A stretch of 64,000 nt of DNA from Protopterus annectens (GCF_019279795.1 NC_056743.1:1784905339-1784969338); one strand, 5' to 3'. Shown: positions 45,060-56,675, counted from the stretch's first letter. Notes: a model not told the origin generated them from the letters alone. Made by a program: numbers and translations.

Positions 45060-48000
45060 TATGGAAACACATTTACTGTAACAAAATATGAAAATGAACT
45101 GGAAAATGAGCTCCAGCAGTGTACAAGTGCAGATGATTGGAAGCCCGTGAAGGAAGAAAACAGTAATATGAGATGAGAATGCATAATGGAAATAAGAAAT
45201 TGTTCACCTCCCCCAGTCTTCCCACAACAATTAAGCACAAACAAATAGGGTAGAAATAAAAGAAAACGAAAAGAGATCCAGTTAAGAGGTACAGCAATAA
45301 GAATTATTTACAGGGGCTGACAAAGATTAAAGTTTTGCAAAATAAAGGAAATCTCACAGAACAAGAGAAGGCACAACTGTAGAGTGCTAAAGAGAAAATG
45401 AGGGCATACCTGGATAATATCCATCAGCTTAGAAAAATTGCTGTTAAGCAACTTTTTGATAATAACTCCAGAGCACAAAAACGTTTGGCACAATGAGTTA
45501 GGCAACATAATATAGAAAGGGTTGTTGCCAAACTTTGGGAGCCTGTAACAAGAAAAATAATCAGAGATTATAAGAGGCACTAGAGGTATTAGAGGTATTT
45601 CAGAAGTTTTATGAACATTTGTATAAAGCAAGCAAGTGGGGAAATCAAGAAAAATCTCAAATGCAAATATTTATGGAAGACTTAAATATGTCAATGTTAG
45701 AGGCAGCATCCTGGAAAAAAGCTGTGGTGGCTATAATACCTAAAGACGGCAAAGACACATCTGATCCAGCTTCATATAGGCCCATCTCAATTCTAAACCA
45801 TGATTATAATGTGTTTATGTCTACAATGGTTAAAAGAATGGAAAAGGTGATGCCAACATTGATAGATATGGACCCTTGTGGTTTTTCTGGAGTGGAGGCA
45901 AACATTCAACAACATTAGCAATGATGACTCAGAAGGAATGTAACACAATACCACTGTCATTGGTAGATGCTGATGCAGAGAAAGCATTCAACAGAGTAAA
46001 CTCAGATTTTTATGAGTAGGGCAATGTAAACATTGCCATTTCCTGATACAATAATAGGGTTAATTAGCGGGATGCATGAGGAATTACAGGCAAAACTCAA
46101 AGTAGGAGGGTTCCTGTCTAATAAGTTGTATCTGAAGAGAGCAATCAGGCAGGGCTGTCCTCTTTCCTCTTTGTTATTTACTTTATATTTAGAATCACTG
46201 GCAAAGGAAATAAGGGAACTCAGAAACATAAAGATGTAATTGATATGGTGTTCAGAAAAAAGTTGCCATTATTTTGCACTTGATTGAATCAGGAAAGAAC
46301 GTTTCATTGTTGTAGAATATTCTGAAACAGTCACATTTTTTATGGAATTTAAAATTAATGAAGATAAAACAAAAGGCTACAGCTATAAGCTATGTACTCA
46401 TATATGAAAAGGTCCAGCAGTACACTCATATATAAGGACATGATAAAATGAAGTATTTAGAAGTATGGATTAATAAGGGTTCAGTTATGACAGTTAAGGA
46501 TATGTGTGAAGAGACTAAACAAAAGATAGCACAAAAACTGAGAAACTGGAGGTTGTTGCCTATAGATATGAATAGCAAGATACAAGCAATAAAATATTTT
46601 AGTCCCTTTAGTTTTATACACAGATCAGGCATATTTTGTAGCAACAAGAGGAGAAGTTGTGGACAGTAATAAAGAGTTGAAGGATTTTATTTGGGAGGGA
46701 AAGAGGGCAAGAGTCCAGTGGGATGAGTTGATCCTCCCAATAGAACAAGGAGGTTTATGATTGCCTGATTTGTAGGGATATTTCAGAGCTACATAGTAAA
46801 TATTCTTATACATAACACACGCAGAAAGCTACAGTTCAAACTGGGAATGGATGGTGATGAAACGGGGATATTCAAGAAATAAGGAAAGAGTGGGATTTTG
46901 AACTCAGATCTATAGGGAGAATAACAACAGCCATACAGAGTATTATATTCAAAAAGTAGCAGAAAGAATACCAAGAAGTGAGCCAGAATGGGAATGGAGA
47001 AAGGAGATTTTGCTGATAGGGATGACTGCAATTAGGGGAACAGAGAATAGAAAATGTGGGATGGAATTTAATGGAGTAAGTTGGTAAAGGAACCAAATAT
47101 TGATAACAAATAATTAGAGTATGGGAGGTAATAGAATGGGAATAGATCAACAAGACATTTGGATTGCAGGTTAGTGATTGTCTTTCCTGTCAGGGATTGA
47201 TATCAAACTATAGACAAACAGAGAGGGATAGGGGAATCCTAAATACAAGACCTGCACTCAGTGAGTTGATGTTAAAAAAGGGTATAATTAGTAGGCATAT
47301 AAAATATTGCACAATAACAGATCAATCAGTCAAAAGAGGTCAGAAAAAATTGGGAAGAGAGATTAGATATGCAATTCACAAAGACATGATGGGAGGACAT
47401 ATGTATGGCTCCCAAACAGGCAACAAAGTCTAGAAGATTTAGGATTTTTGCCTGGAAAAAATTTGCATAGATACCTTTATACACAAGCAGACTCCAAATA
47501 ATTTTCCTCTGGTAGATGACAAATGCTGGAGGTATGATGAGGAAAAAGCTAGTAAATGGGAATATATGTTTTTGGAGTGTATTGAGTTGGCAGAGTTTAA
47601 AAATTCCCTAAAGAGTACTGTGTCAGGAATACTGAGTGACCAAGTGAATGTAACCAAGGAATTTTTCTTTTTATAAGTTGAGATACAGGATCCGAATTGG
47701 CTAGACATATTAAGGCCTTGTTAAGTTTAATTCTGGTGGCTGCCCAAAAAAATGCAATGACTGGAAAATGTGAATCAAAATATAAACAAGCTATACTAGA
47801 AGTAATGAATATCGTAACAGAGAAAAAAAGAACAGGAACTGAGATCTTTAGAAAAGGGTAGGAGTAAATTACAACGAAAAAATTGAAACTGTGGGAACAA
47901 TACTTGCAGAAACATGTTTTGGAGGAGGAATGAGGTTTAACAGAAGGCAGGAATTGAATAATGCATGTAAGATTGTTTAGATTCTACATCACATATATTG

Positions 48001-48115
48001 CTATATGTCCTGTAATGTTTGCAAATGTGACATTGTTAACATGGTTTGATTGCTTTTATATAAAAGTAAGTTTGCCTGTGTCACAAGTGCTAACTTAATA
48101 AAGGTGTTAAGACAA
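45060..48115 (+). mobile_element. L1-type LINE, 5'-truncated
   Basis: A plus-strand L1 starts head-to-head with the previous one. It contains the ORF2 connector, reverse transcriptase and C-terminal region, and ends near TAATAAAGGTGTTAAG at about 48097-48112, a plausible polyadenylation region. No terminal duplication was found. Confidence 0.78.
45310..47680 (+). pseudogene. L1 ORF2 reverse transcriptase and C-terminus
   Basis: From 45400: LRKIAVKQLFDNNSRAQKRL (connector), then at 45700-45918 SWKKAVVAIIPKDGKDTSDP and ASYRPISILNHDYNVFMSTM, then RQGCPLSSLLFTLYLESLAK at 46145. The active-site region around 46320 is too broken to read. DFIWEGKRARVQWDELILP follows at about 46685, and the C-terminal Cys motif region at 47510 reads DKCWRYDEEKASKWEYMFLE. 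The stretch 46520-46720 aligns with both sides of the CR1 and MITE insertions in the L1 at 49.4-55 kb and serves as their empty site. Confidence 0.8.
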
Positions 48116-49254
48116 CCAAGCATAATCCACTGACTCATTTGTCTAATCCTTCCTAGCAACAGAGTACACTGGGCATAAGAAGCAGGAGCTGCGAACTTTG
48201 ATGAGTCAGAAACTTTTGCCAAGGTCCATGTTTAAAATGACTCCACTTCTTAGTAGAAAGGTCTGCTTGGTTTAGTCTCCAACACCTCTCAGACAATGAA
48301 GTGTGTAGACTAAGTAAGATATATTAATTTTCAATTTATTTAAATTTTGTTATTCAAGCTAGAGCACTGAATCACCTAAACCATTTTCTTGCTCAGCATG
48401 GCAGAAACACAACCAAATAAGTAATAAATGTTACCCAATGCCAATGTGACACTGGTAATGTAAGAGCAAGCATGTAGAGAGGTATAAGACAAGGTAATAT
48501 GTAACATAAATAAGCACCATCATAAGTAGACATGATAAAGGAATTCAATCAGTAAAGTAAGTAAGAAGAGCACTTGTACAGTGTCATAACATCATGTAAT
48601 ATAATGTTTCTATGAACATGAGGAGATAATATACAGAGAACAAAGTATTTCATTTATATTATGTACTATTGTTGGCCATGGGGTGTGAACTAGAGTAAGG
48701 TGTGAGTGAAATGGGGGAATAAGGGACTCGAGGATGACAGAAAACAGAGAAAAATAAAGAGGAGAGAGATAAGGGGAAATCTGCAGCTATAGTAGTTTGG
48801 AAACATGTCTACTAGCAAGCCAGAGTGACTCCATCTGATGAAGCACAATGTAGACACAGGGCCTGAGTGGCCCATCAGTCAGTGTGTCTGAGTGAGTTAA
48901 GACTCTAAAAGAACAACAGGAGATTCTGGGTCTACCAGTAACATGGGAATCCAATATTTTACTTCCGTCATAAAATGTCTCATGACAAAACATATACAAA
49001 TAAATCAGCATACTGTTTTATTTTTAATATACAGTAATAGCATATATTCCTGATGCCTAATCTGAAATATTCTTAAATTCAGGAAGCCAGCAAGTAGAGG
49101 TAAGGTTGGGGTAGTGGGGGGGATGTCAGCTAAGGGGCCCCACCAAGATGGTCCAGATTTGGCCAAACAATTGCTATGGCTTGCCTTGCATAATACTATC
49201 ACACAATTTATGTTTACTGAAAACAGAAACTCATTTTAGTGACTCTGTTATTTG
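48116..49254. other. No gene recognised
   Basis: AT-rich anonymous DNA, purine-rich on the plus strand at 48690-48800. There is no motif of interest. Confidence 0.5.
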
Positions 49255-49395
49255 TTTATAGAGAGGTTTATAGATTACTGCTAGGCAAATTGCCATTGTG
49301 GGCCATTTTAAGTCTAGCCAATTACCCCATGTGACAATCAAACCCTGCACCTTCTGTCTATAAGGAAAACACCTTAACCATCATGCCAACTTCCC
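49255..49395 (-). mobile_element. SINE: tRNA-like head plus CR1-like tail
   Basis: On the minus strand the head GGCATGATGGTTAAGGTG has an A-box look and GGTGCAGGGTTTGATTGTCA a B-box look. It is followed by GGCTAGACTTAAAATGGCCC, GGCAATTTGCCTAGCAGTAA and TCTATAAACCTC, which track the CR1 3' end (TAGGCTT..GGCCCT..ATAGCCTAGTA..CCTATGAACC). This is the standard design of a SINE that borrows CR1 machinery. Confidence 0.65.
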
Positions 49396-50455
49396 ACAAT
49401 CATCCTATTATATTTTACCAATCACCAACAGCCATTTACCTTACAGCTTACTCCAGAATAATAACTGTTCAACTAAACAATTTCCCTCAGTCATATTCTC
49501 CCCTACCCATAAAAGTGTTATTTACTTCTCACCAAATATCATACATTTTTCTAATATCTGAATATATAATCATAATTCTTTGAGGTTTACAGAATACACA
49601 ACCCCCTAACTATTACAAACCATGTAGCTATCATTTAATCATCCTCTTATACTTCTCTGATTTACTTACACATAACATTCTTTTCTTAAAAATACTCTCC
49701 TGTTTTGCATTCACAGCCTACTAAAACTCAACTTTCAGCTGTATACAACCCAACCCTCATTCTCTCTTTTCTCAAACTCTACTGCCAACAACAGTCTTTA
49801 CAATATTGACCCCATCACTTTTTATACTTAGCACTTCTCTTAACACAAACACACATACACAGAGAGCCAAAACAGACTGCTACCCTTGAGAATACCACCC
49901 TCCTGTTCAATACCTAAAACCACTCCATCATCACCTACTGCCATAAATGTCAAGACTGACAATACAACTCATCCACAAATTATCATTTCTAAACAATAAC
50001 AGTCAACACGTAACCACCAGGCTTACAGCACCTAACAGGTCCAGAAATCAACATCAACTTTTTCCACTTTTACTCCTGATGTTTGTCTGTAACAATTTAG
50101 AACACGACTGAGGTCCGGTCTTCCCTTCCTCTGCAATATCTTACCTTCAATTAAACCTACTAAAGTTCTACTTTTAAATGCAGACAATATTATTAACAAA
50201 ATACAGCAACTAAGTACATTCTTCACTGCTCAAAACCTGTATATGAGCAGTGAATAAGTCACTCATCAAACAATTCACACATTCCCTACATCATTTTTTC
50301 TGTGGTTACAAGTACATTAATAATCCTATACTGAGTGGTGACTCCTTGTTCTTACACAAATTAACAATACAAATAACAATCCACCATTAACCACAGATGA
50401 CAAATGACCGTGGCCACAACATTTTATAGCTGAAGCATACCTCCCTCCTCTATAA
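49396..50455. other. G-poor tract and possible L1 3' untranslated region
   Basis: 49396-50030 has very few G on the plus strand. A perfect 10-bp hairpin (TTCACTGCTC at 50222, GAGCAGTGAA at 50245) follows. It lies directly 3' of the minus-strand L1 ORF2, so part may be its 3' untranslated region, but I cannot show this. Confidence 0.4.
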
Positions 50456-51489
50456 AATCAAGACAAATTCAGCAAACTAATTAAAAAAGTTACTAAGCTG
50501 TCCCCAATTATCTCCTTCTTCATCACATCTCCAACATTTGCTATCGACCCTAGGATGTATTCTTTAAAGTCTGCTTTAGGTATAAAAATACTCAAATAAA
50601 CACTTCCAAGCAAAAATCCAAAAATTATGGATATTGTTGCATAATTGGGAACCATACATATAGCCTCCAATTGTTCTACTGTAAAATGCTTTTCCAGTTT
50701 TTCTTCCCAGTTATTTCTCACCTCCTTTGATTGAGTCTTATAGCTCTCATGTAATATTTTATATGCCCTACTAATTAAATATTTAAAAACTGCTTCTGTT
50801 CTAGATTCAAGTAAAAATCTACCAGATCAGATCTTTCACTTAGGACTCCCCACCCCTTTCTTTTTGCCTGTACACTGATATCAGTCCAAGTCAGTCTCGA
50901 ACCTGCAGTTCCAACTTTCTTCTGGCCTCATATAACTATTACCTTTCCCTCCTCAGTTATTTGCTCACAGCACCTTGGTTCCTTTGCCAGTTTTCTCCAG
51001 TAAATTCCAGCCCTTGTCATTTATTTTCTGTACCCCTACTTGCAGTCATCTTTTTTGTCAAAATCCTCTTTCTCCATTCCCATATTGTCTTACTTGTTAG
51101 AATACTTTCTGCAACTTTGTGAAGATAATATTCTGCATGGTTGTTATTATTTTCCTTAAGGGTATGCATCCAAAATCCCATTCTCTCTCCTTATTCTATG
51201 AAGTCCCCCCTCACTTCACCATCATCCTTTTCCACTTTGAATTATAACCTTCTGCATGTGTTACGTATATGAGCCTTAAATGCATAACCCTAAAATATCC
51301 CTTCAAATGAAGAAGTCCACCCATATGTATTGGGAGGATTAACTTTATCCCATTTAACTCTTGTCATCTTTTCCTCCCAGATAAATTCCTACAACTCTTT
51401 ATTAATTATTGACCAAAATATGCCTGATCTCTATATAAAACTAACGGGACTAAAAGCATGTTAAAGGAAAACCACAAAACCTTTCTTCA

Positions 51490-53190
51490 GTTATGTCAGG
51501 AACCTCCATGGCAAAGCCCAGGTTTGTTCCAAATTAGTACTTAATGGTACCACTTACACTGATCTTGTTGACTTAGCCAACCTGCCAGCAGATAGGTTCA
51601 GTGCAAACCTTACCCCCCTATCCCCACAAAGGTGCATTCAACATCCCCGATAATTGTCCCACATCTCACATTTCCATAGATCAAGTATTAAAGCCCCAAT
51701 CCAAGGCAAAAAACACAACTTCCATGGGACCTGTTAGTATCCCAGGCTGTATTCTGCGCAATCTCCAGCAAGAACTAGTTTCACCATTGAGCACCATATT
51801 CAACCACAACCTATGTACAGACTTCATTCCAGCAGAGTGGAGAACTGCCATTGTCATCCCCTTGCACAAAGGTGGTGCCACTACTGACCCTAGAAAATAT
51901 TGCCCCATTAGCTTGACAAGTCTGATCTGTAAAGCCATGGAGCGTATTATTATTGCTCTCATAAACAAGGACATAGGCGCTCTCCAAGCACTTGACCCCT
52001 CCCAGTTTGGATTCATCAAGGGCAGAGCTTGTTTGTTGAACCTGGTTGACTTCTTTGAGACTGTCACCAAGGCCTTGGATGAGGAAAAGTCAGTACATAC
52101 AGCTTACCTTGACTTGACCAGGACTTTTGATACAATCCCCCACTCGGGCATCATCAAAAAGTTAACACAACTTGGCGTAAATCCCTATCTCATCAGGTGG
52201 GTGGCCAACTGGATCACCAGTAGGACTCACAAGGTCAAAATAGGTGCCTCCACCTCAGACAGCAAACCTGTCAATAGTGGTGTTGTGCTGGGACCCCTAC
52301 TGTTTGGCATCTACTTCTCAGAGGTCCAGGCAAAGACGAAAGGCATGTGGCTGACCAAGTTTGCAGATGACTGTAAGTTAGGTGCTGTCACCGACTCTCC
52401 AGATAATGTTAACATACTGCAAGAGGGTCTCACAGCAACAAGTGACTGGTGCCAAAGTCGTGGCCTTAAGTTAAACACAAAAAAATGTATTATCATAACA
52501 TTTGGCAAAAATGCAGCCCCTACTGATTACCACATAAATGGTAACCCCCTAAGCACACCTGTGGTGAGAGATCTGGGTACTTAGGTTGACAGCAATCTCA
52601 CATTTGACCATCATGTAGGGACAGTGGTCAGAAAAGTCTTTCACTTGGTTCATCTCATAAGTAAAGGGATTGCATCCAAAAAAAAGTGGTCATTACCTCT
52701 CTGTAGACACAATAGTCACAGTCACCAGCACTTAACCACTAAGCCATCTGAGCTGTACTCCTCTCTCATTAGGCCAACAATTGAGTATAACATCCCATTT
52801 GGAATGTACCTCTCCAAACACCTGCATCAACTGGAAAGGCCACAGAAATACCTCACAAAGAGAATCCATGGCCTCCAACACCTGTCCAATATGGACAATC
52901 TCAAATCACTATCACTTTACTCTGTATCATACAGATTGCTCAGAGGTTATCTGTGTCTCACCTACAAGGCAATATCTGACCCTGCCCTACTAGAGATGCT
53001 CCATATCCATAAATGTAAGTCCTATGCCATTACCTGCTTGAAAGGCTTAAATGTAATATGCAACATCAACAAAACCTGCTGGAGAGACAGGTTTGTCTCT
53101 CAGAGGCTGACCCATCTCTGGAATAGACTTCCCATACATGTCAAACAGACTACCTCACTGACACTCTTCAAGCGTAACTTTGATGAGTAG
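51490..53190 (+). pseudogene. CR1 ORF2 reverse transcriptase
   Basis: The frame 51601-52584 reads GPVSIPGCILRNLQQEL, VIPLHKGGATTDPRKYCPIS, SQFGFIKGRACLLNL (before motif A), HTAYLDLTRTFDTIPHSGII (motif A) and LTKFADDCKLGAV, with the active site FADD intact. Motif B reads SGVVLGPLLFGIYF: four codons (PQGS in the copy at 28270) are missing in frame, which would disable the enzyme. A TAG ends the frame at 52582. The same frame then continues as VDSNLTFDHHVGT. A 50-60-bp insert lies at about 52705-52757, after which LYSSLIRPTIEYNIPFGMYL to SLTLFKRNFDE completes the C-terminus. Confidence 0.9.
52705..52757 (-). repeat. Fragment of a tRNA-like SINE head inside the CR1 ORF
   Basis: The insert interrupts the codons that in sister copies read VPLYSSLIRP. 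Its minus strand, CAGATGGCTTAGTGGTTAAG, has an A-box-like look, followed by TGCTGGTGACTG. Only the 5' part of the head is present. It keeps the frame open through the junction. Confidence 0.5.
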
Positions 53191-53380
53191 ATGAGAACCA
53201 ACAAATTTGTCCCAGGGGTTCCACCTGTATCCCTCATTGACAGGAGTGACAGGTGCTGACTGAGGTTTCTTTTTTGGGGATAAACTCTTGGCCAGGCTTG
53301 TAAGGGCCCCAGAGCCATTAGCCTAGTAACCTCTTATGATCATATGATCCTATGATCTTCCTACATTTACTACTTGTATC

Positions 53381-53812
53381 GGTATACATTCATATTGTTG
53401 TAAATAACAATATCGATCGCACATTTGGGTGAATCAAATGCGCGAATTTCAAACTTCGACATTCCCAGAAGTTCAAAAATCAACAAATCAAACAGCTGAT
53501 TCGCTGATTTTCAAACTAAAATGTCAAAGACACATCATAATGCAGGGGGGCAAGCCCCCGTGTGCCCCCACACCCCCCTACTTTAATATACTAACTCCGA
53601 GATTGCACTACAATGGGGAAAGGGATCATTCACCGATCCCCACTATAGTGCAATCAGCACCCACAATGTCAAATCTGCAATGAGCGAATTCTAATGTGCA
53701 TTCACGCATTGCACATTCGGACTATTTTTTTTTGAGGTTTTGCCACTTTGAAAACCTCCTTTCAAACAAAGCGGATTTGCACGAGTGCATAACTCACTTA
53801 TAATGATAAACC
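53381..53812. mobile_element. MITE B with the shared core
   Basis: It is bounded by the 9-bp target duplication ACTTGTATC (53372-53380 and 53813-53821). The L1 paralogue at about 46580 has this site once (complement GATACAAGC), which proves the insertion. The ends GGTATACATTCATA and, reversed, GGTTTATCATTATAA are only loosely similar. The core at 53543-53625 holds GGGGGGCAAGCCCCC, CCCCCTACTTTAATATACTA and ACTCCGAGATTGCACTACAA TGGGGAAAGGG. An inverted GTTCAAAAATC / GATTTTCAAAC pair lies at 53470-53520. Confidence 0.9.
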
Positions 53813-53955
53813 ACTTGTATCTTACTATCCATATCCATAAACAACAGCTTCCAGTTTCTCAGTTTTTGTATTAACTTTTGTTTAGTCTCTTCCCAAATAT
53901 CCTTAGCTGCCATAACAGAAGCCTTTTTAGTCCACACTTGTAAATATTTAATTTT

Positions 53956-54311
53956 GTCCATCTATCCACAACCTCTTTTTCCATTTATTCACATGGGATT
54001 GAGGTGTCAGTTAACAGTGACAAACATCTAGAGCCAAGGTTCATGCTGCCAGGTGGCTAGCCATGCTGCAGCTGTTATTTCATACCACACATTCAAATGC
54101 GCACTCATACCTATGGTTAATTTACAGCATCCAGTCTACCTACTGCATGCCTTTTGAATATTGGAAGAAACCAGAAGACCTGGAGGAAAGCCATGTGAAC
54201 AGAGGGAGGACATGCAGAATCCACACAGAAGGCAACCTAGCTGAGAATCAAACCTGAGAACATCTTGCTGTGAGGTGGCAATCCTATCCACTGTGCCACT
54301 GTGCTGCCTAA
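53956..54311 (-). mobile_element. tRNA-derived SINE inserted in L1
   Basis: It is flanked by the direct repeat ATTTAATTTT (53946-53955 and 54312-54321). From the 5' side (54311): AGTGGCACAGTGGATAGGAT, GCCACCTCACAGCAAGATG, box-B-like GGTTTGATTCTCAG, then TTCTGTGTGGATTCTGCATG and GGTTTCTTCCAATATTC. This is the same head and central domain as the SINEs at 60601 and 62820, with its own tail. Target duplication shows LINE-mediated retroposition. Confidence 0.88.
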
Positions 54312-55010
54312 ATTTAATTTTATAATGTTCCCATAAATATGAGTATTGCTGAACCACTTCATGTGTTGGAACATAATTTACAACTATAGCCTTTGTTTTA
54401 TCATCATTAATTTTATACCCCAAATAAAAGCTTGAAACTGTCTCAGAATATTCCACAACACTTATATGTCCTTTAATGGATTTATCAAGTGCAAAATAAT
54501 ATCATCTACAAATAAAACCAATGTTTCTTGATTACGATACCATTTATATCCTTGAATTTCTGAACCTCTTATTTTATTTTCCAATGGTTCTAAATATAAA
54601 GCAAATATGTGAGAAAGAGGAGACTCTTGCCTGGTTTGGAGAGTAACCCTCCCACTTTAATTATTGCCTCCAATCCTTAATATATCCTCCAAATTAACCT
54701 TATTATTGTATCAGGGAATGCAAATGCTTCCATTGCCCTACTCATATATACCATCTTATTCTGGTGAATATTTTCATTGTATCAAGACCCACCAACAACA
54801 GAGGTGTTCTGTTAACATTCTGCTTCCCTTTGGATCATCATTGTTCTATTAACATTGTCAAATGTTTGCCTCTAATTCACAAAATCACATTGATCTGTAT
54901 CATTCAATTTCAGAAACACCTTTGCCATGTATTTAGCTAATATAGACATAGCACTTTATAATCATGGTTTATAACTGAAAAGAGTCTATAGTGTGGTTAA
55001 ACTTCTTGGG

Positions 55011-55137
55011 AATTTTGTGGAAATAGAAGGCAATTACTTCTCTTGATTTCCTTAATGACCGTTTGGTCAGCACTTGGGATATACTGTCTACTCCTTTAAA
55101 ACTGGGAACACCTCCTGAGGACTTCCTCAACATTCAC
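55011..55137. other. Junction segment, unassigned
   Basis: Short stretch between the L1 5' break and the RLE LINE fragment. No match was recognised. Confidence 0.4.
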
Positions 55138-55490
55138 AATGTCTATGTACAGGGAGACACAAAGTCATAAAATACCAGGATTTGCAGGCAGAAATGAGAG
55201 CAATGTGGAAGAAGGAAACCCAGACAGTTCCAAAAGAAGTAGGAACAATGGGTCTCATAAAAAAAAAATTACAGTCATATTTAGATATGCTACTGATACA
55301 TGTAACTCTATACGAATTGCAGAAGGAGTCAGTTCTGGGCACATTGTAGGTGCTGCAAAGAGCATTTTAGCTAACATCAAAGATTTCAACAATACTAATA
55401 TCATGAATATTAATCATACCCTGACACGGGAATGGGATCCAGTCCCATCATGATAATAGAAACCCCAAAGACATGGAGAAATTAAACTGT
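55138..55490 (+). mobile_element. RLE-type LINE 3' fragment
   Basis: It encodes RHKVIKYQDLQAEMRAMWKK and VPKEVGTMGLIK, then a degraded LQSYLDMLLIHVTLYELQKE, colinear with 26390-26640. It ends with ATGATAATAGAAACCCCAAA GACATGGAGAAATTAAA, the same 3' end as the copy at 25480. It represents only the last part of the endonuclease domain and the short 3' untranslated region. Confidence 0.82.
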
Positions 55491-56675
55491 GATAACTTGT
55501 GTAAGTGTTACTTACTGTATGAAATTGAGTGATTCATTATTGCTTATTCAATTGTTCCTTTTCTAAAGTTAGGTGTTGCAAATAGTGTACATAGTTATAT
55601 TTCTCTTTATTGCATATTATTTTTCTTTTCAGAAATGTCTTGTTAGTGTTCTGTGTTATTGCAATATTCTTTATTAAAGTCTCAATAAAATTTAGTTTAA
55701 AAAAAAGGTGAAAGATGAGGCTTGGGACCATTTGAAAAGATCAAAAATTTCCAAACACCAAACTACATTTAAAGCTTCTACAACACAGGTAAAACAACTG
55801 ACCAATGTCATAGCCCTATCAAGTAAAAACAACAAGCAGCAACAGTAAAAAAAAACTCAAACAATTCTAAAAAGAAGTTAATATTATAACTAAATTTGTA
55901 TATAAACACAATCATCCCTCTGTTATCCTTACTAAAGCTGGACAATGAGCAAGTGAAGATTTCTTGGCAGATTTCATAAATTTCCCACAGCTAAACATTC
56001 CTGCCATTAGTAACCCCAACATCAGCTAAACAACCTCCCAAATATTTCCCCCTCCGCCAACCACATACCATCACTCTATTTCAAACATTTAAAAAGAATG
56101 GATGTAAAATATCTAACTGAAAAATATCAGTATATGCTGTGACCAGGGCCAACAATCTTCACTTATGTTTCAACTTTAAAAAACAAATCCACCTTGGTCC
56201 ATACTGCCACACCAACTTGTACAAAGTGTACTTCCAACGCTGAAGGTTACAGTAAAAAATGTTTATTCCAAAGGATGAAAGGAAGATAAGGTGAAATGCA
56301 AAAGTCAGTAGGTACACAATAATCCAGCAAACCAAAATTGCAGTAGTCAAAGTGGTAAGTTAGAGCTCCTAGTTTGAATAAGAAAACCTGCACAGACTAC
56401 CAAATGATATTCCCAACCATATGTAACAAACTAACCTATATCCATTACTTCTGCAAGGATCTTTGAAAAAGAGAAATACAAAACATATGGCAAGAGAAAT
56501 GAAAAAAACATGGTTAAACTATATCTATGAATTATGATGTTTCTCATGTAATAATATATCCCCATAATCTTTATATTAATATATATAAAGAAGATCAGAG
56601 AAAATACCAGTGAATAAAATTATTCCTTTAAGTCACAATAGTCAATTTCTGCTAAAAGGGAAAATAAAACATTAG
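55491..56675. other. No gene recognised
   Basis: AT-rich DNA. AATAAA-type motifs near 55685 are followed by an A-rich run at about 55700. No family is recognised. Confidence 0.5.

Larger units (their letters stand above)
51465..53365 (+). mobile_element. CR1-type LINE, best-preserved copy
   Basis: The 5'-truncated element begins inside the ORF (near 51465) and ends with GCCAGGCTTGTAAGGGCC, AGCCATTAGCCTAGTAACC and the octamers CTTATGATCATATGATCCTA TGATC at 53330-53358. The left and right boundaries fall in L1 sequence that is continuous in the paralogue at 46600-46650. Confidence 0.9.
50458..54560 (-). pseudogene. L1 ORF2 in pieces: reverse transcriptase and C-terminus
   Basis: The active site appears at about 54520-54490 as LFVDDIIL (FVDD). 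Next come SSFYLGYKINDDKTKAIVVN (54420) and, past the SINE, WTKKASVMAAKDIWEE and KLRNWKLLFMDMDSK. After the CR1, the rest resumes at 51445 with LILPIHMGG and runs to 50458, ending in NNWEEKLEKHFTVEQLEAIC and a stop. Frames are broken in the middle, but the last 87 codons are open. These blocks are typical of L1 ORF2. Confidence 0.78.
50456..55010 (-). mobile_element. L1-type LINE carrying three younger insertions
   Basis: L1 sequence is present at 55010-54312, 53955-53813, 53380-53366 and 51450-50456 (minus). When the SINE (53956-54311), MITE B (53381-53812) and CR1 (about 51465-53365) are removed, the pieces join into the order seen in the L1 at 46330-46720. The L1 is therefore the oldest layer here. 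Confidence 0.85.
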
